A stretch of DNA of 41,411 nt, from positions 1 through 41,411 of IMG/VR virus record IMGVR_UViG_3300017708_000870; one strand, written 5' to 3'. The number at the start of each line of letters is the position of its first letter. The first letter of the stretch is position 1. Origin of the DNA: a virus. A model generated the notes under the pieces. That model ran no database searches, had not been told where the DNA came from, and saw only the letters and a list, made by a program, of their open reading frames with translations. Shown here piece by piece: positions 32,633 through 40,476 of the stretch. The translations under genes were made by a program, and so were the position numbers.

Positions 32633-33639
32633 TTTTAGTTTGCTTCGGTACACGACCTGAATACATAAAAATTAAACCATTACTCGATAAGTTTGATGGA
32701 GTAGTTGACTATAAAATTTTATTTACAGGTCAACATCAGGATCTTCTCGATGGTGTTCATGCGGATCAACAGTTAGAAATTACAGACGGTGCAAACCGTT
32801 TAGACAGCATCACAGCGTCCGTAATGAACTCTATTGACTTCGAGGGTATAGATCAAGTATTAGTGCAGGGTGATACGGGAACAGCATTTGCAATCGCGTT
32901 GAGTGCCTTCCATCATCGTGTACCGATCATACACCTTGAAGCAGGTATGAGAACTTTCGATAAAGACAATCCATATCCCGAAGAATTCTATAGACAAGCA
33001 ATAACAAAGATTGCAGACATTCATCTTGCACCCAGTGATATCGAAAAGCAGAATTTGATTTACGAAAGATGCGTTCGTGGACCCGTTTTGACTTTTGAGA
33101 ATAAAGGAGATCATAACATCCATGTTGTTGGCAATACAGTCTTAGACAATCTTCGAGATGTGCCTGTATCTTATAACAAAAGGGTATTGATAACTCTACA
33201 CCGCAGAGAGAATCATCATTTGATTGCAGAGTATTTCAAAAGACTTTCGCAGATCGCTGAGGAGAACTCTGATTTAGAGTTTGTTATTCCTTTGCATCCT
33301 AATCCAAATGTACAAAAGCATAGAAATCTTTTAAGAAACATTAAAGTTATTGACCCCCTTCCATATGATGAAATGATTCAAGAAATCGCAAGATGTCGTT
33401 TTATAATTTCAGATAGTGGCGGTATACAAGAAGAGGCTTCTTTCTTACGTAAGAAGGTTATTGTGTGTAGAGAAAAGACTGAGCGAATATCAACAGTCGG
33501 ACTGAATTGTTTCTTATGCTCTCACCCAGCGAAGTTGAGTGACATGGTAAGATCGTTCCGAGACAACTACATAGTGTATAGTGATTGTCCTTATGGTGAT
33601 GGACATGCAAGTGAAAAGATATTGGAGATTTTAAAATGA
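32629..33639 (+). CDS. UDP-N-acetylglucosamine 2-epimerase (WecB/NeuC type)
   Basis: 336 aa. Family motifs: VCFGTRPEYIKIKPLL, LFTGQHQDLLDG, VLVQGDTGTAFAIALSAFH, HLEAGMRTFDKDNPYPEEF, VVGNTVLDNL, LITLHRREN and ISDSGGIQEEASF. It makes UDP-ManNAc (WecB) or ManNAc plus UDP (NeuC); the sequence does not decide which by eye. ManNAc is the precursor for NeuB; the UDP-sugar dehydrogenase at 34786 would alternatively turn UDP-ManNAc into the uronic acid. Confidence 0.9.
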   Translation: MILVCFGTRPEYIKIKPLLDKFDGVVDYKILFTGQHQDLLDGVHADQQLEITDGANRLDSITASVMNSIDFEGIDQVLVQGDTGTAFAIALSAFHHRVPIIHLEAGMRTFDKDNPYPEEFYRQAITKIADIHLAPSDIEKQNLIYERCVRGPVLTFENKGDHNIHVVGNTVLDNLRDVPVSYNKRVLITLHRRENHHLIAEYFKRLSQIAEENSDLEFVIPLHPNPNVQKHRNLLRNIKVIDPLPYDEMIQEIARCRFIISDSGGIQEEASFLRKKVIVCREKTERISTVGLNCFLCSHPAKLSDMVRSFRDNYIVYSDCPYGDGHASEKILEILK

Positions 33640-33893
33640 AAGTTGAAAATAAAAATGCACATCGTGCTGCTGATAAAGAATATTTCTTTGCTACTCATGT
33701 AAGAGATGGTGATGGTAGTGGTGATGATGTCGTGATGCTTTTACTCACCGACAAAGAACTTGAACGTGCGTCTAAGCGTGCTGAAAAGAACAAAGAAGAT
33801 TTACCAGAACATTTTGCAATTATTCAAGGCTCAAAAGAAACACCAAAACCAAAGAAGACCACTGGTGTCTTTGGTTGGTTGATGGGTGAATAA
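33636..33893 (+). CDS. Small protein of unknown function
   Basis: 85 aa. Charged, with HVRDGDGSGDDVVMLLLTDKE in the middle and a Pro/Lys-rich stretch (ETPKPKKTTGVFGWLMGE) at the end. No domain recognised. Overlaps both neighbours by one to four bases, so it is part of the glycan operon. Confidence 0.55.
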   Translation: MKVENKNAHRAADKEYFFATHVRDGDGSGDDVVMLLLTDKELERASKRAEKNKEDLPEHFAIIQGSKETPKPKKTTGVFGWLMGE

Positions 33894-34789
33894 TGAAACA
33901 TATTGTCACAGGTGGAGCGGGATTCATCGGATCTCATATTGTTGATCAATTGGTGTCTGAAGGACACGAAGTGATTGTAATTGATGATGAGTCATCAGAG
34001 TCTCACGATCAGTTTTATTATAATGAGTCTGCAACTTATCGTAAGTATGATATTGCAGTTCATAAATATTGGTTCAATAAATTATTCGAGGGAGTTGATA
34101 CGGTCTTTCACTGTGCAGCAGAATCTCGAATACAACCTGCTATAGAAAACCCCTTGAAGGCTGTTATGACTAATGCATACGGAACCTGTTCTGTACTGCA
34201 AGCAGCAAGAGAGGCTGGTGTACGTCGTGTAGTTTACTCTTCAACATCTTCTGCGTATGGGTTTAACGAAACACCAAACGTTGAAACACAACCAGATGAT
34301 TGTCTCAATCCCTACTCTGTATCAAAAGTATCAGGTGAAAAACTCTGCAAGATGTATTCAGACTTATTTGGTCTTGAGACTGTGGTGTTTCGATACTTTA
34401 ATGTTTATGGGGAAAGACAACCACTGCGAGGTCAGTACGCACCAGTGATCGGTAAATTTATAGAGCAGCACAAAAGAGGAGATCCCCTCACAATTGTTCC
34501 AGACGGAGAGCAGCGTAGGGACTTCACGCATGTGTCTGATATAGTGAGAGCGAACATATTAGCATCGACTGTGGAGTTAGAATCTTATGGTGGTGTGTTC
34601 AACTTGGGAACAGGAAAGAACTATTCGATAAACGAACTTGCTGCGATGATATCAGATAATATTAAAATGATTGATCCTAGACCAGGCGAGACTAGGATAA
34701 GTAAGGCAAACATAAACAAAAGCATGGAGACTTTAAACTGGACTCCAAATGTGAATCTTGAGGAATGGATCAAAAAGGCTATATCATGA
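33893..34789 (+). CDS. NAD-dependent sugar-nucleotide epimerase (extended SDR)
   Basis: 298 aa. GalE/WbpP-like SDR: IVTGGAGFIGSHIVDQL (NAD loop), FHCAAESRIQPAIENPL, VVYSSTSSAYG, the catalytic NPYSVSKVSGE (Y-x-x-x-K), FRYFNVYGERQ, and VPDGEQRRDFTHVSDIV. Probably a 4-epimerase of UDP-GlcNAc or UDP-Glc or a related sugar. It supplies donor sugars for the many transferases. Followed at once by the dehydrogenase gene. Confidence 0.9.
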   Translation: MKHIVTGGAGFIGSHIVDQLVSEGHEVIVIDDESSESHDQFYYNESATYRKYDIAVHKYWFNKLFEGVDTVFHCAAESRIQPAIENPLKAVMTNAYGTCSVLQAAREAGVRRVVYSSTSSAYGFNETPNVETQPDDCLNPYSVSKVSGEKLCKMYSDLFGLETVVFRYFNVYGERQPLRGQYAPVIGKFIEQHKRGDPLTIVPDGEQRRDFTHVSDIVRANILASTVELESYGGVFNLGTGKNYSINELAAMISDNIKMIDPRPGETRISKANINKSMETLNWTPNVNLEEWIKKAIS

Positions 34790-35661
34790 AAATAGGTGTA
34801 ATTGGAAATGGGTTTGTTGGTAACGCAGTTGCAAGTGGTTTTATCCCACTCAGAGAATCATTGCTCGGCAGTACATTATTAGAAGTCTTTGTTTATGACA
34901 TAGATAAAAGCAAATCACCAAATACTCTTGAAGAAACTTTACAGTGTAATTTTGTCTTTGTGTGTTTACCAACACCAATGACTGATGCAGAGGGAGGAAG
35001 ATGTAATCTTTCTTTGCTCGAAAAATTCTTTGATGATGTGTCAAAAGTTGAAACAGAAGCAGTCTTCATTATTAAGTCTACTGTTCCTGTAGGGACTACC
35101 GATAGAATGTGTGAACTTTACCCGCACATGAAGATTGCTCATAACCCAGAGTTTTTGACTGCTGCAAACGCAGTGCATGACTTTGTAAATGCAGACCGAC
35201 ACGTTGTGGGGGGAGAACCAGATGTTGTGAGTCATGTTGAAACATTGTATAAAACATACTTCCCCAACACAAAAATTTTCACCATGAAGTCAAAAGAATC
35301 TGAGTGTGTGAAATATTTTGCTAATTGTTTTCTCGCAGCAAAAGTTATGGTCTTCAACGAAATGAAAATGTTATGCAATAATATTGATGTTGATTATAAT
35401 AAAATTCTAAGAGGTGTTGGTTCAGATCATAGGATTGGTCATAGTCATACCTTTGTGCCTGGTCCTGACGGTGACTATGGATTTGGTGGGACATGTTTTC
35501 CGAAGGATATCAATTCCCTTATAAATATAATGATCGACAATGATGTTGATCCTATCGTGCTGAAATCTGTTTGGGAACAGAATAAAAATTATAGAGAAAA
35601 TTGGGACTGGTCAAATAATCAGTCTGCCGTTCTTAAACAAAGTGAAGAATATCGGGGTTAA
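34786..35661 (+). CDS. UDP-sugar dehydrogenase, short form
   Basis: 291 aa from ATG 34786. NAD loop IGVIGNGFVGNAVASG, VFVCLPTPM, IIKSTVPVGT, IAHNPEFLTAANA, then KYFANCFLAAKVMVFNEMK and the catalytic cysteine in GFGGTCFPKDINSL. These are the first two domains of the UDP-glucose/UDP-ManNAc dehydrogenase family; the C-terminal UDP-binding domain (usually taking the protein to about 390-440 aa) is missing. Oxidises a UDP-sugar to an acid if active. Overlaps the epimerase by four bases. Confidence 0.85.
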   Translation: MKIGVIGNGFVGNAVASGFIPLRESLLGSTLLEVFVYDIDKSKSPNTLEETLQCNFVFVCLPTPMTDAEGGRCNLSLLEKFFDDVSKVETEAVFIIKSTVPVGTTDRMCELYPHMKIAHNPEFLTAANAVHDFVNADRHVVGGEPDVVSHVETLYKTYFPNTKIFTMKSKESECVKYFANCFLAAKVMVFNEMKMLCNNIDVDYNKILRGVGSDHRIGHSHTFVPGPDGDYGFGGTCFPKDINSLINIMIDNDVDPIVLKSVWEQNKNYRENWDWSNNQSAVLKQSEEYRG

Positions 35662-35665
35662 TATT

Positions 35666-36985
35666 ATGAGTGAAATCGAAACTGTTGTGAAACCTGATGG
35701 TGTAACTGTAACACTGTGTATGATTGTAAAAGATGAAACACACATTATTAAAGAGTGTTTAGAATCAATGCTTCCATACATTGACCGCTATGATATTACA
35801 GACACGGGATCTACGGATGGTACTCCTGAATTTATCAAAGAGTTCATGGACGAACATGGTGTGCCTGGTGAAGTTTACTTATCTGACTGGAAAGGTTTTG
35901 GTAAATCAAGAACCGAAGCACTCGAAAACTGTCAAGGTCAAGCAAACTATGCATGGATGATTGACGCAGATGATAAGATTGATGGAACATTCGCCTATCC
36001 ACCAGTGATGGATGCAGATGCGTACTCAATTCGTTTGGGTAGACCAGACTTCTCTTGGTATAGAAATCAAATTTTCAAAGTAGATGATCCCAGTAGAACA
36101 TGGCATTATGTCGGTGTGCTGCATGAGTATGCTACGATGACTGATATTCCACCTCAAGAAATGAGGATTGTTAAGTGGGAAGGCAACTACTACGTAAATG
36201 CTCGAACACTTGGTGCGAGAAATGTTGGTATCGATCCCAAAGACAAATATTCTAGGGATGCGGAAATTTTAGATTCTGCATTGAATAATCCTGAAGACCC
36301 TAACTACGAACCAAACAATGTTAGATATCAGTTTTACCTTGCACAGTCATACTTCGATTCGCAACAGTGGGATAAATCACTCGAAGCGTATCAAAAGAGA
36401 GCAGACATGGGTGGTTGGGAAGAAGAGATATGGTTCTCTCTCTTTAGAGTAGCAATCATTCGAGGAATCAAGGGCGACATATGGCCTGTAATCAAAGAGT
36501 CATACCTAGAGGCGTATAACTACAGACCATCTCGTGCAGAACCTTTATATGAGATTAGTCGTGCTTATCGCTCTATGGATAAACCAAGACTCGCTTACAT
36601 TTATGCAAAACTTGGTTGTGATATCCCATACCCAGAACAGGACATTTTGTTTATCGCACAGGATGTTTATGATTGGAAGATGCTTGATGAGTTTGGTTCT
36701 ACTGCTTTCTATTCGGGTGATCTGGTGAATGGTCAAAAAGCATGTCAATATCTCGTCAGTAAGATGAATACCATCCCTGAATCTGAGCATGGTCGCATTC
36801 GTCAGAACAAAAATTCTTACGAGGAACAAATGCGAGGAATTCAACAACACAACCAGAGAATTATAGAAGAACGTCGTGAAGCAGAAAAACAGCAGAAAAA
36901 AGTAGAAAAAGAAGTAAAGAAATCGAAGCCTAAACTGTCAACTAAGATTGAATCCAGATCTGCTAAGAATAAAAAGAATAAATAA
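35666..36985 (+). CDS. GT2 glycosyltransferase with TPR-like repeats
   Basis: 439 aa from ATG 35666. N-terminal GT2 domain: VTLCMIVKDETHIIKECLES, YDITDTGSTDGTPEFIKEF, NYAWMIDADDKIDG with a DADD metal site. The middle (about 215-370) has helical repeats (YQFYLAQSYFDSQQWDKSLE, EEIWFSLFRVAI, PLYEISRAYRSM), like TPR, as in SunS- and protein-glycosylating enzymes. The end is a Lys-rich tail (KKVEKEVKKSKPKL). TPR and GT2 together suggest glycosylation of a protein. It is the last glycan gene before the fibre genes. Confidence 0.85.
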   Translation: MSEIETVVKPDGVTVTLCMIVKDETHIIKECLESMLPYIDRYDITDTGSTDGTPEFIKEFMDEHGVPGEVYLSDWKGFGKSRTEALENCQGQANYAWMIDADDKIDGTFAYPPVMDADAYSIRLGRPDFSWYRNQIFKVDDPSRTWHYVGVLHEYATMTDIPPQEMRIVKWEGNYYVNARTLGARNVGIDPKDKYSRDAEILDSALNNPEDPNYEPNNVRYQFYLAQSYFDSQQWDKSLEAYQKRADMGGWEEEIWFSLFRVAIIRGIKGDIWPVIKESYLEAYNYRPSRAEPLYEISRAYRSMDKPRLAYIYAKLGCDIPYPEQDILFIAQDVYDWKMLDEFGSTAFYSGDLVNGQKACQYLVSKMNTIPESEHGRIRQNKNSYEEQMRGIQQHNQRIIEERREAEKQQKKVEKEVKKSKPKLSTKIESRSAKNKKNK

Positions 36986-36997
36986 GATGGAGGTATC

Positions 36998-37450
36998 ATG
37001 TCATATCAAAGTCTTAAATACAACATAGCAGCAAACAAGGATACAGACTGTACTCTGTATTTACGTTACCTCGATGAGAACGACACAGTGGTGGATCTCA
37101 TCGGTGGTGGATACACAGCAGAAATGCAAGTGAGACGATTTGCTGATTCAGATACAAAACTATTACAGTTTATATCGACTAACGCAGGAACCGCAATCTT
37201 TGGTTCTGGTGGGGTAACAGCAGGTGTATCTGGTGGTAGTGGAGGCATACGATTAAACTCTACTTTCACGGGAGGTATCAACACTGGAATGTCTGGATCA
37301 ACGGGAGGTGTCTTCATTTTTGCAGACGCATCTACGATGAGTAATGTACCAACAGGAAGACATTTCTATGAGGTTGATATCATTCAAGGTAGCAGTGTTC
37401 TTCGACTTATCGAAGGTCGTTTCGAAGTTGTCGGGAATGTAAACCGATGA
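36998..37450 (+). CDS. Small structural protein upstream of the fibres
   Basis: 150 aa; strong GGAGG five bases before the ATG. The start KYNIAANKDTDCTLYLRYLD and the end FYEVDIIQGSSVLRLIEGRF resemble small phage tail/baseplate-associated proteins (BppU-N-terminus-like) found next to fibre genes. The middle is rich in Gly and Ser (TAGVSGGSGGIRL). A virion role is likely by position and composition. Its stop overlaps the next small gene (ATGA). Confidence 0.5.
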   Translation: MSYQSLKYNIAANKDTDCTLYLRYLDENDTVVDLIGGGYTAEMQVRRFADSDTKLLQFISTNAGTAIFGSGGVTAGVSGGSGGIRLNSTFTGGINTGMSGSTGGVFIFADASTMSNVPTGRHFYEVDIIQGSSVLRLIEGRFEVVGNVNR

Positions 37451-37575
37451 AAGTAGAGATTCGTAAAGAAGAATTTGTTTTAGTGTCTGAACTCAAACGA
37501 ATGAATGGATTAACTCCAGTGTTGGAGATTACTGTAAAACGTAAAATTAGTAATAACAGATATAGGATCTCATGA
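37447..37575 (+). CDS. Very small protein (42 aa) of unknown function
   Basis: A short open frame fits exactly between its neighbours: ATG in the upstream stop and TGA overlapping the next ATG. The peptide (KVEIRKEEFVLVSELKRMNG, then TPVLEITVKRKISNNRYRIS) is basic and beta-rich. The coupled overlaps favour a real gene. Confidence 0.55.
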   Translation: MKVEIRKEEFVLVSELKRMNGLTPVLEITVKRKISNNRYRIS

Positions 37576-38732
37576 TTGAACGGTTTTCTACATTCAAAAC
37601 CCAAAACTTTAGAGATGGTAATGCGAACATAGTCTCAAACAATTATCCTTTGGGTACACGTTTTATAATTGTTAACGAACAATCTACGTTTGAACACGAA
37701 ACAGAATTTACACTTACTGAATTAAGCGAAGATGCAGAAGTTATAAAATTTGGCAAGAGTGAGCATTCTTTGTCATTTGTTAATCTATTAAGTAATGTCG
37801 GAAAACAATACAAGGTGTATGGAAATGCGTCATTACTTAATAGTATGTTTGATGTTGTCGAAGAAAAGATTATCGAAGAAAAAACTATCGTACCTATTAA
37901 AGATGAAGTTAAAGTTGATGGTAAAAAAGGTGAACGTGGTCTTCGTGGTTTGATTGGTGAACAGGGTCCAGCAGGTTCGATAGGTATGGTCGGACCAAAG
38001 GGAGATCGTGGCGAACATGGTTTGCAAGGTATTCAGGGTGAACAAGGTACACAAGGTGAACGTGGACTCATCGGTGAGCAAGGTGAACAGGGTACACAAG
38101 GTATTCAAGGTGAGCGTGGAGAGCAGGGAGAAAAAGGTGACCTCGGTGAGCAAGGTATTCAAGGTTTCCGTGGTGAGCAAGGACCGAAAGGCGACCAAGG
38201 CGAAAAAGGAAATCGCGGAGAGCAAGGCATTCAAGGTGAAAGAGGTTTGCTTGGAGAACAGGGAAGACAAGGTATTCAAGGCGAACGTGGGACAGATGGT
38301 TTACAGGGGGTAAAAGGTGATCAAGGTGAACGAGGCGAACAAGGTCAAGTCGGTCCACAAGGTTTGCAGGGTCAACAAGGTCCGAAAGGTGACAGAGGAG
38401 AAAGAGGTAAAAAGGGAGACAAGGGAGAAAAAGGAGATCCCGCACCTCCATTCAAAATCCGTGAGGGTAATGGCTTAAAAATAAACGAACAAAGAAATGA
38501 ATTATGGTTAGATCCTAAAACATTTCCTCCTGTTCCCATAGGTCAACTAGGTGGTGCTGTCATCGGTGGTGGTGGTAGTAATACAGGTGTAAAGCAAAAC
38601 AATAAGAAGATTATGGATACAGCGAGATTTATAAACTTCGATAGCGGATTCACTGCTGAAAGAAGAGGTGGTGAAGGAAAAGGGACCGCTACAATTTCGA
38701 TAAATAACATAGACGGTGGTACTTTCGTTTAA
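37572..38732 (+). CDS. Collagen-like fibre protein
   Basis: 386 aa. The N-terminal about 116 residues form a non-repeat domain (attachment to the virion is likely), followed by an unbroken Gly-X-Y region from G117 to G288 (58 triplets), then a C-terminal head (about 290-386) with GQLGGAVIGGGGS and a final MDTARFINFDSGF part. Frequent triplets are GEQ, GIQ, GER and GPK. Collagen-like fibres form trimers and are common in phage tails. Ten Gly-X-Lys triplets put lysine in the Y position, where collagen lysines are hydroxylated and glycosylated in other systems. It starts at the preceding stop. Confidence 0.92.
   Translation: MIERFSTFKTQNFRDGNANIVSNNYPLGTRFIIVNEQSTFEHETEFTLTELSEDAEVIKFGKSEHSLSFVNLLSNVGKQYKVYGNASLLNSMFDVVEEKIIEEKTIVPIKDEVKVDGKKGERGLRGLIGEQGPAGSIGMVGPKGDRGEHGLQGIQGEQGTQGERGLIGEQGEQGTQGIQGERGEQGEKGDLGEQGIQGFRGEQGPKGDQGEKGNRGEQGIQGERGLLGEQGRQGIQGERGTDGLQGVKGDQGERGEQGQVGPQGLQGQQGPKGDRGERGKKGDKGEKGDPAPPFKIREGNGLKINEQRNELWLDPKTFPPVPIGQLGGAVIGGGGSNTGVKQNNKKIMDTARFINFDSGFTAERRGGEGKGTATISINNIDGGTFV
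37920..38441 (+). repeat. Gly-X-Y collagen repeat (58 triplets)
   Basis: Each codon triplet starts with a glycine codon from residue 117 to 288 without a break. The DNA therefore has a 9-bp period, with recurring GGTGAACAAGGT and GGTATTCAAGGT units. Long open frames on the other strand and in other phases here are by-products of this period. Confidence 0.95.
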
Positions 38733-38741
38733 GGATAACAT

Positions 38742-40475
38742 ATGGCAACTCATATTCAAATTCATAGATCAGCAATAGCAGGAGCAACCCCAAGTGTCGA
38801 AACGATGCTAGAGGGTGAAGTTGCTGTCAATTTGACAGACAAGAAGTTATTCGTAAAAGGTGCAACGGGTGAACTTATAACTCTTGCGGAACCACAGACC
38901 CACGCAAATACAAACCACGTTACCTCGTTTAATGGACAAACTGGAGTTGTTACATTAAATGATTTTGTGACGACATTCAACGGATCTACTGGTGCGATTC
39001 AAGGAATGTCATCATTCAACGGACTAACTGGAGATGTTACATCGGGTATATCCTTTAGCATTCATGGTATCACATTCTCTGATAACACATTCCAGAGATC
39101 CGCATCACGAAATGGATTCAGATATGTGACAGGTTCAGAGTCTGACGCTGCTAGTACCGCTGGACGTTTAAATGTAAACATGGATATATTGGGTGAAATT
39201 GATCTCATACAGGCTAACACGACTGACCTCGATGGAAATAATCTCACACCATTGTATACTTTGGTCCAACAAAGAGGTGGAATCGTATCTGTATTCGATG
39301 GTGATTTTAGCAATAAGTTTATCGCTATAATAAACCCAGACCCAGATTTTGATGGATCTTTTAGTTCAGGTGAGAATGAAACAAGCACAACCTCGACTCT
39401 CTTCAAACACTCTACTTCATCTACTTCACCACCAAATGTATCTACGGGTGGAATTATAGACAATGGATCTACAGATCTTGCTGCAAGTTTTGATCGGGAT
39501 GTATACGTTCAAATTATTCCAAACACAAATACATTTATTACAGAATTTAATGGATCGACTGGTGAGATCCTTGGTGAAGGTACATCAAATGCTAGAATTG
39601 GTATCGTAACTCATACATCACAATTCCCTGTGGGTGGACTGTCCGCAGACGGAATGATTGAAGTTTACAATTTTGGTATCTCTGGACCTAATGGCATTAC
39701 ATTCGACAATGGATTGAGATTAGACCCTGAAGGTGTTGGTCAATTAACTATCGTTCCAAAATCTGGTAATGCAACATTAGAGTTGGGATCTTCGACAGGA
39801 TTCATACAATCTCTAAATCAAGAACCGTCTGTTAAGATCGAGTCTGGTAATAAAATAACTATAGGTGATCCAGAGGAAGCGAGTGCAGGAACAAAACTTA
39901 TAGTTGATTCTAATACCGAGAAGGTTACAGTAGAAGCATCTGATGGACTTGAGGTAGATAGTCTAACTGGAATAATATCAAACAGTAATATTACTGTTGC
40001 GTCAAGCATTATCCATCAAGGTGACACCAATACATCGATTGAGTTTACTCCAGACACAATCAAAGTCGTTCAAGGTGGTGATCGACATCAACTCCAAAGA
40101 CAAAAAGATACCGCTCAGTTTGCAATCGTTTCAAGCAGTGCGGTTGACTCAGGAAACACTCTTGGACATAAGGTTCAAGGACTGAAACATATTCCTTACG
40201 ATGCTACGTTTACAAATGTATTTGTTCGTGGTTCAACACTCGGTGGTCTAGAACTCGCAATCAATAAAGCAGGTGGTGATCCGCTCGGACACGCAGCGAA
40301 TGGTGCGACAGAATTAATCACCGCAAATATACCTATCGGTTCACAGGGTGTTTCGTTCAGCAGTGGTTTCACTGCGTCGGGTGTGTCTGCGAACGACTTT
40401 ATTTACTTGAGAGTGAAAAGCAACAACGCTGGAGCGACAGCAATCCAAGCGTTAGTTACTTATACGAGGGACTGA
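38742..40475 (+). CDS. Tail fibre protein with FNGxTG repeats
   Basis: 577 aa. N-terminal ATHIQIHRSAIAGATP, then LEGEVAVNLTDKKLFVKGATG, is the common start of fibre proteins that bind the virion in marine phages. Repeats FNGQTG (63-68), FNGSTG (79-84), FNGLTG (92-97) and FNGSTG (269-274) follow, a motif known in T4-like marine fibre proteins. The rest is beta-rich with repeats of Gly, Ser and Thr and ends in a small domain (IQALVTYTRD). Host recognition is the likely role. Confidence 0.82.
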   Translation: MATHIQIHRSAIAGATPSVETMLEGEVAVNLTDKKLFVKGATGELITLAEPQTHANTNHVTSFNGQTGVVTLNDFVTTFNGSTGAIQGMSSFNGLTGDVTSGISFSIHGITFSDNTFQRSASRNGFRYVTGSESDAASTAGRLNVNMDILGEIDLIQANTTDLDGNNLTPLYTLVQQRGGIVSVFDGDFSNKFIAIINPDPDFDGSFSSGENETSTTSTLFKHSTSSTSPPNVSTGGIIDNGSTDLAASFDRDVYVQIIPNTNTFITEFNGSTGEILGEGTSNARIGIVTHTSQFPVGGLSADGMIEVYNFGISGPNGITFDNGLRLDPEGVGQLTIVPKSGNATLELGSSTGFIQSLNQEPSVKIESGNKITIGDPEEASAGTKLIVDSNTEKVTVEASDGLEVDSLTGIISNSNITVASSIIHQGDTNTSIEFTPDTIKVVQGGDRHQLQRQKDTAQFAIVSSSAVDSGNTLGHKVQGLKHIPYDATFTNVFVRGSTLGGLELAINKAGGDPLGHAANGATELITANIPIGSQGVSFSSGFTASGVSANDFIYLRVKSNNAGATAIQALVTYTRD

Positions 40476-40476
40476 T

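Noticed and set aside
36977-36984. AATAAATA as a second late promoter before the 36998 gene
   Set aside because: One mismatch to TATAAATA, but the expected start would fall in the ribosome site and it lies in a lysine/asparagine-rich coding end.
37833-38451. Long open frames on the minus strand and in another plus phase over the collagen repeat
   Set aside because: They follow from the 9-bp Gly-X-Y period and have no ribosome sites or family patterns.
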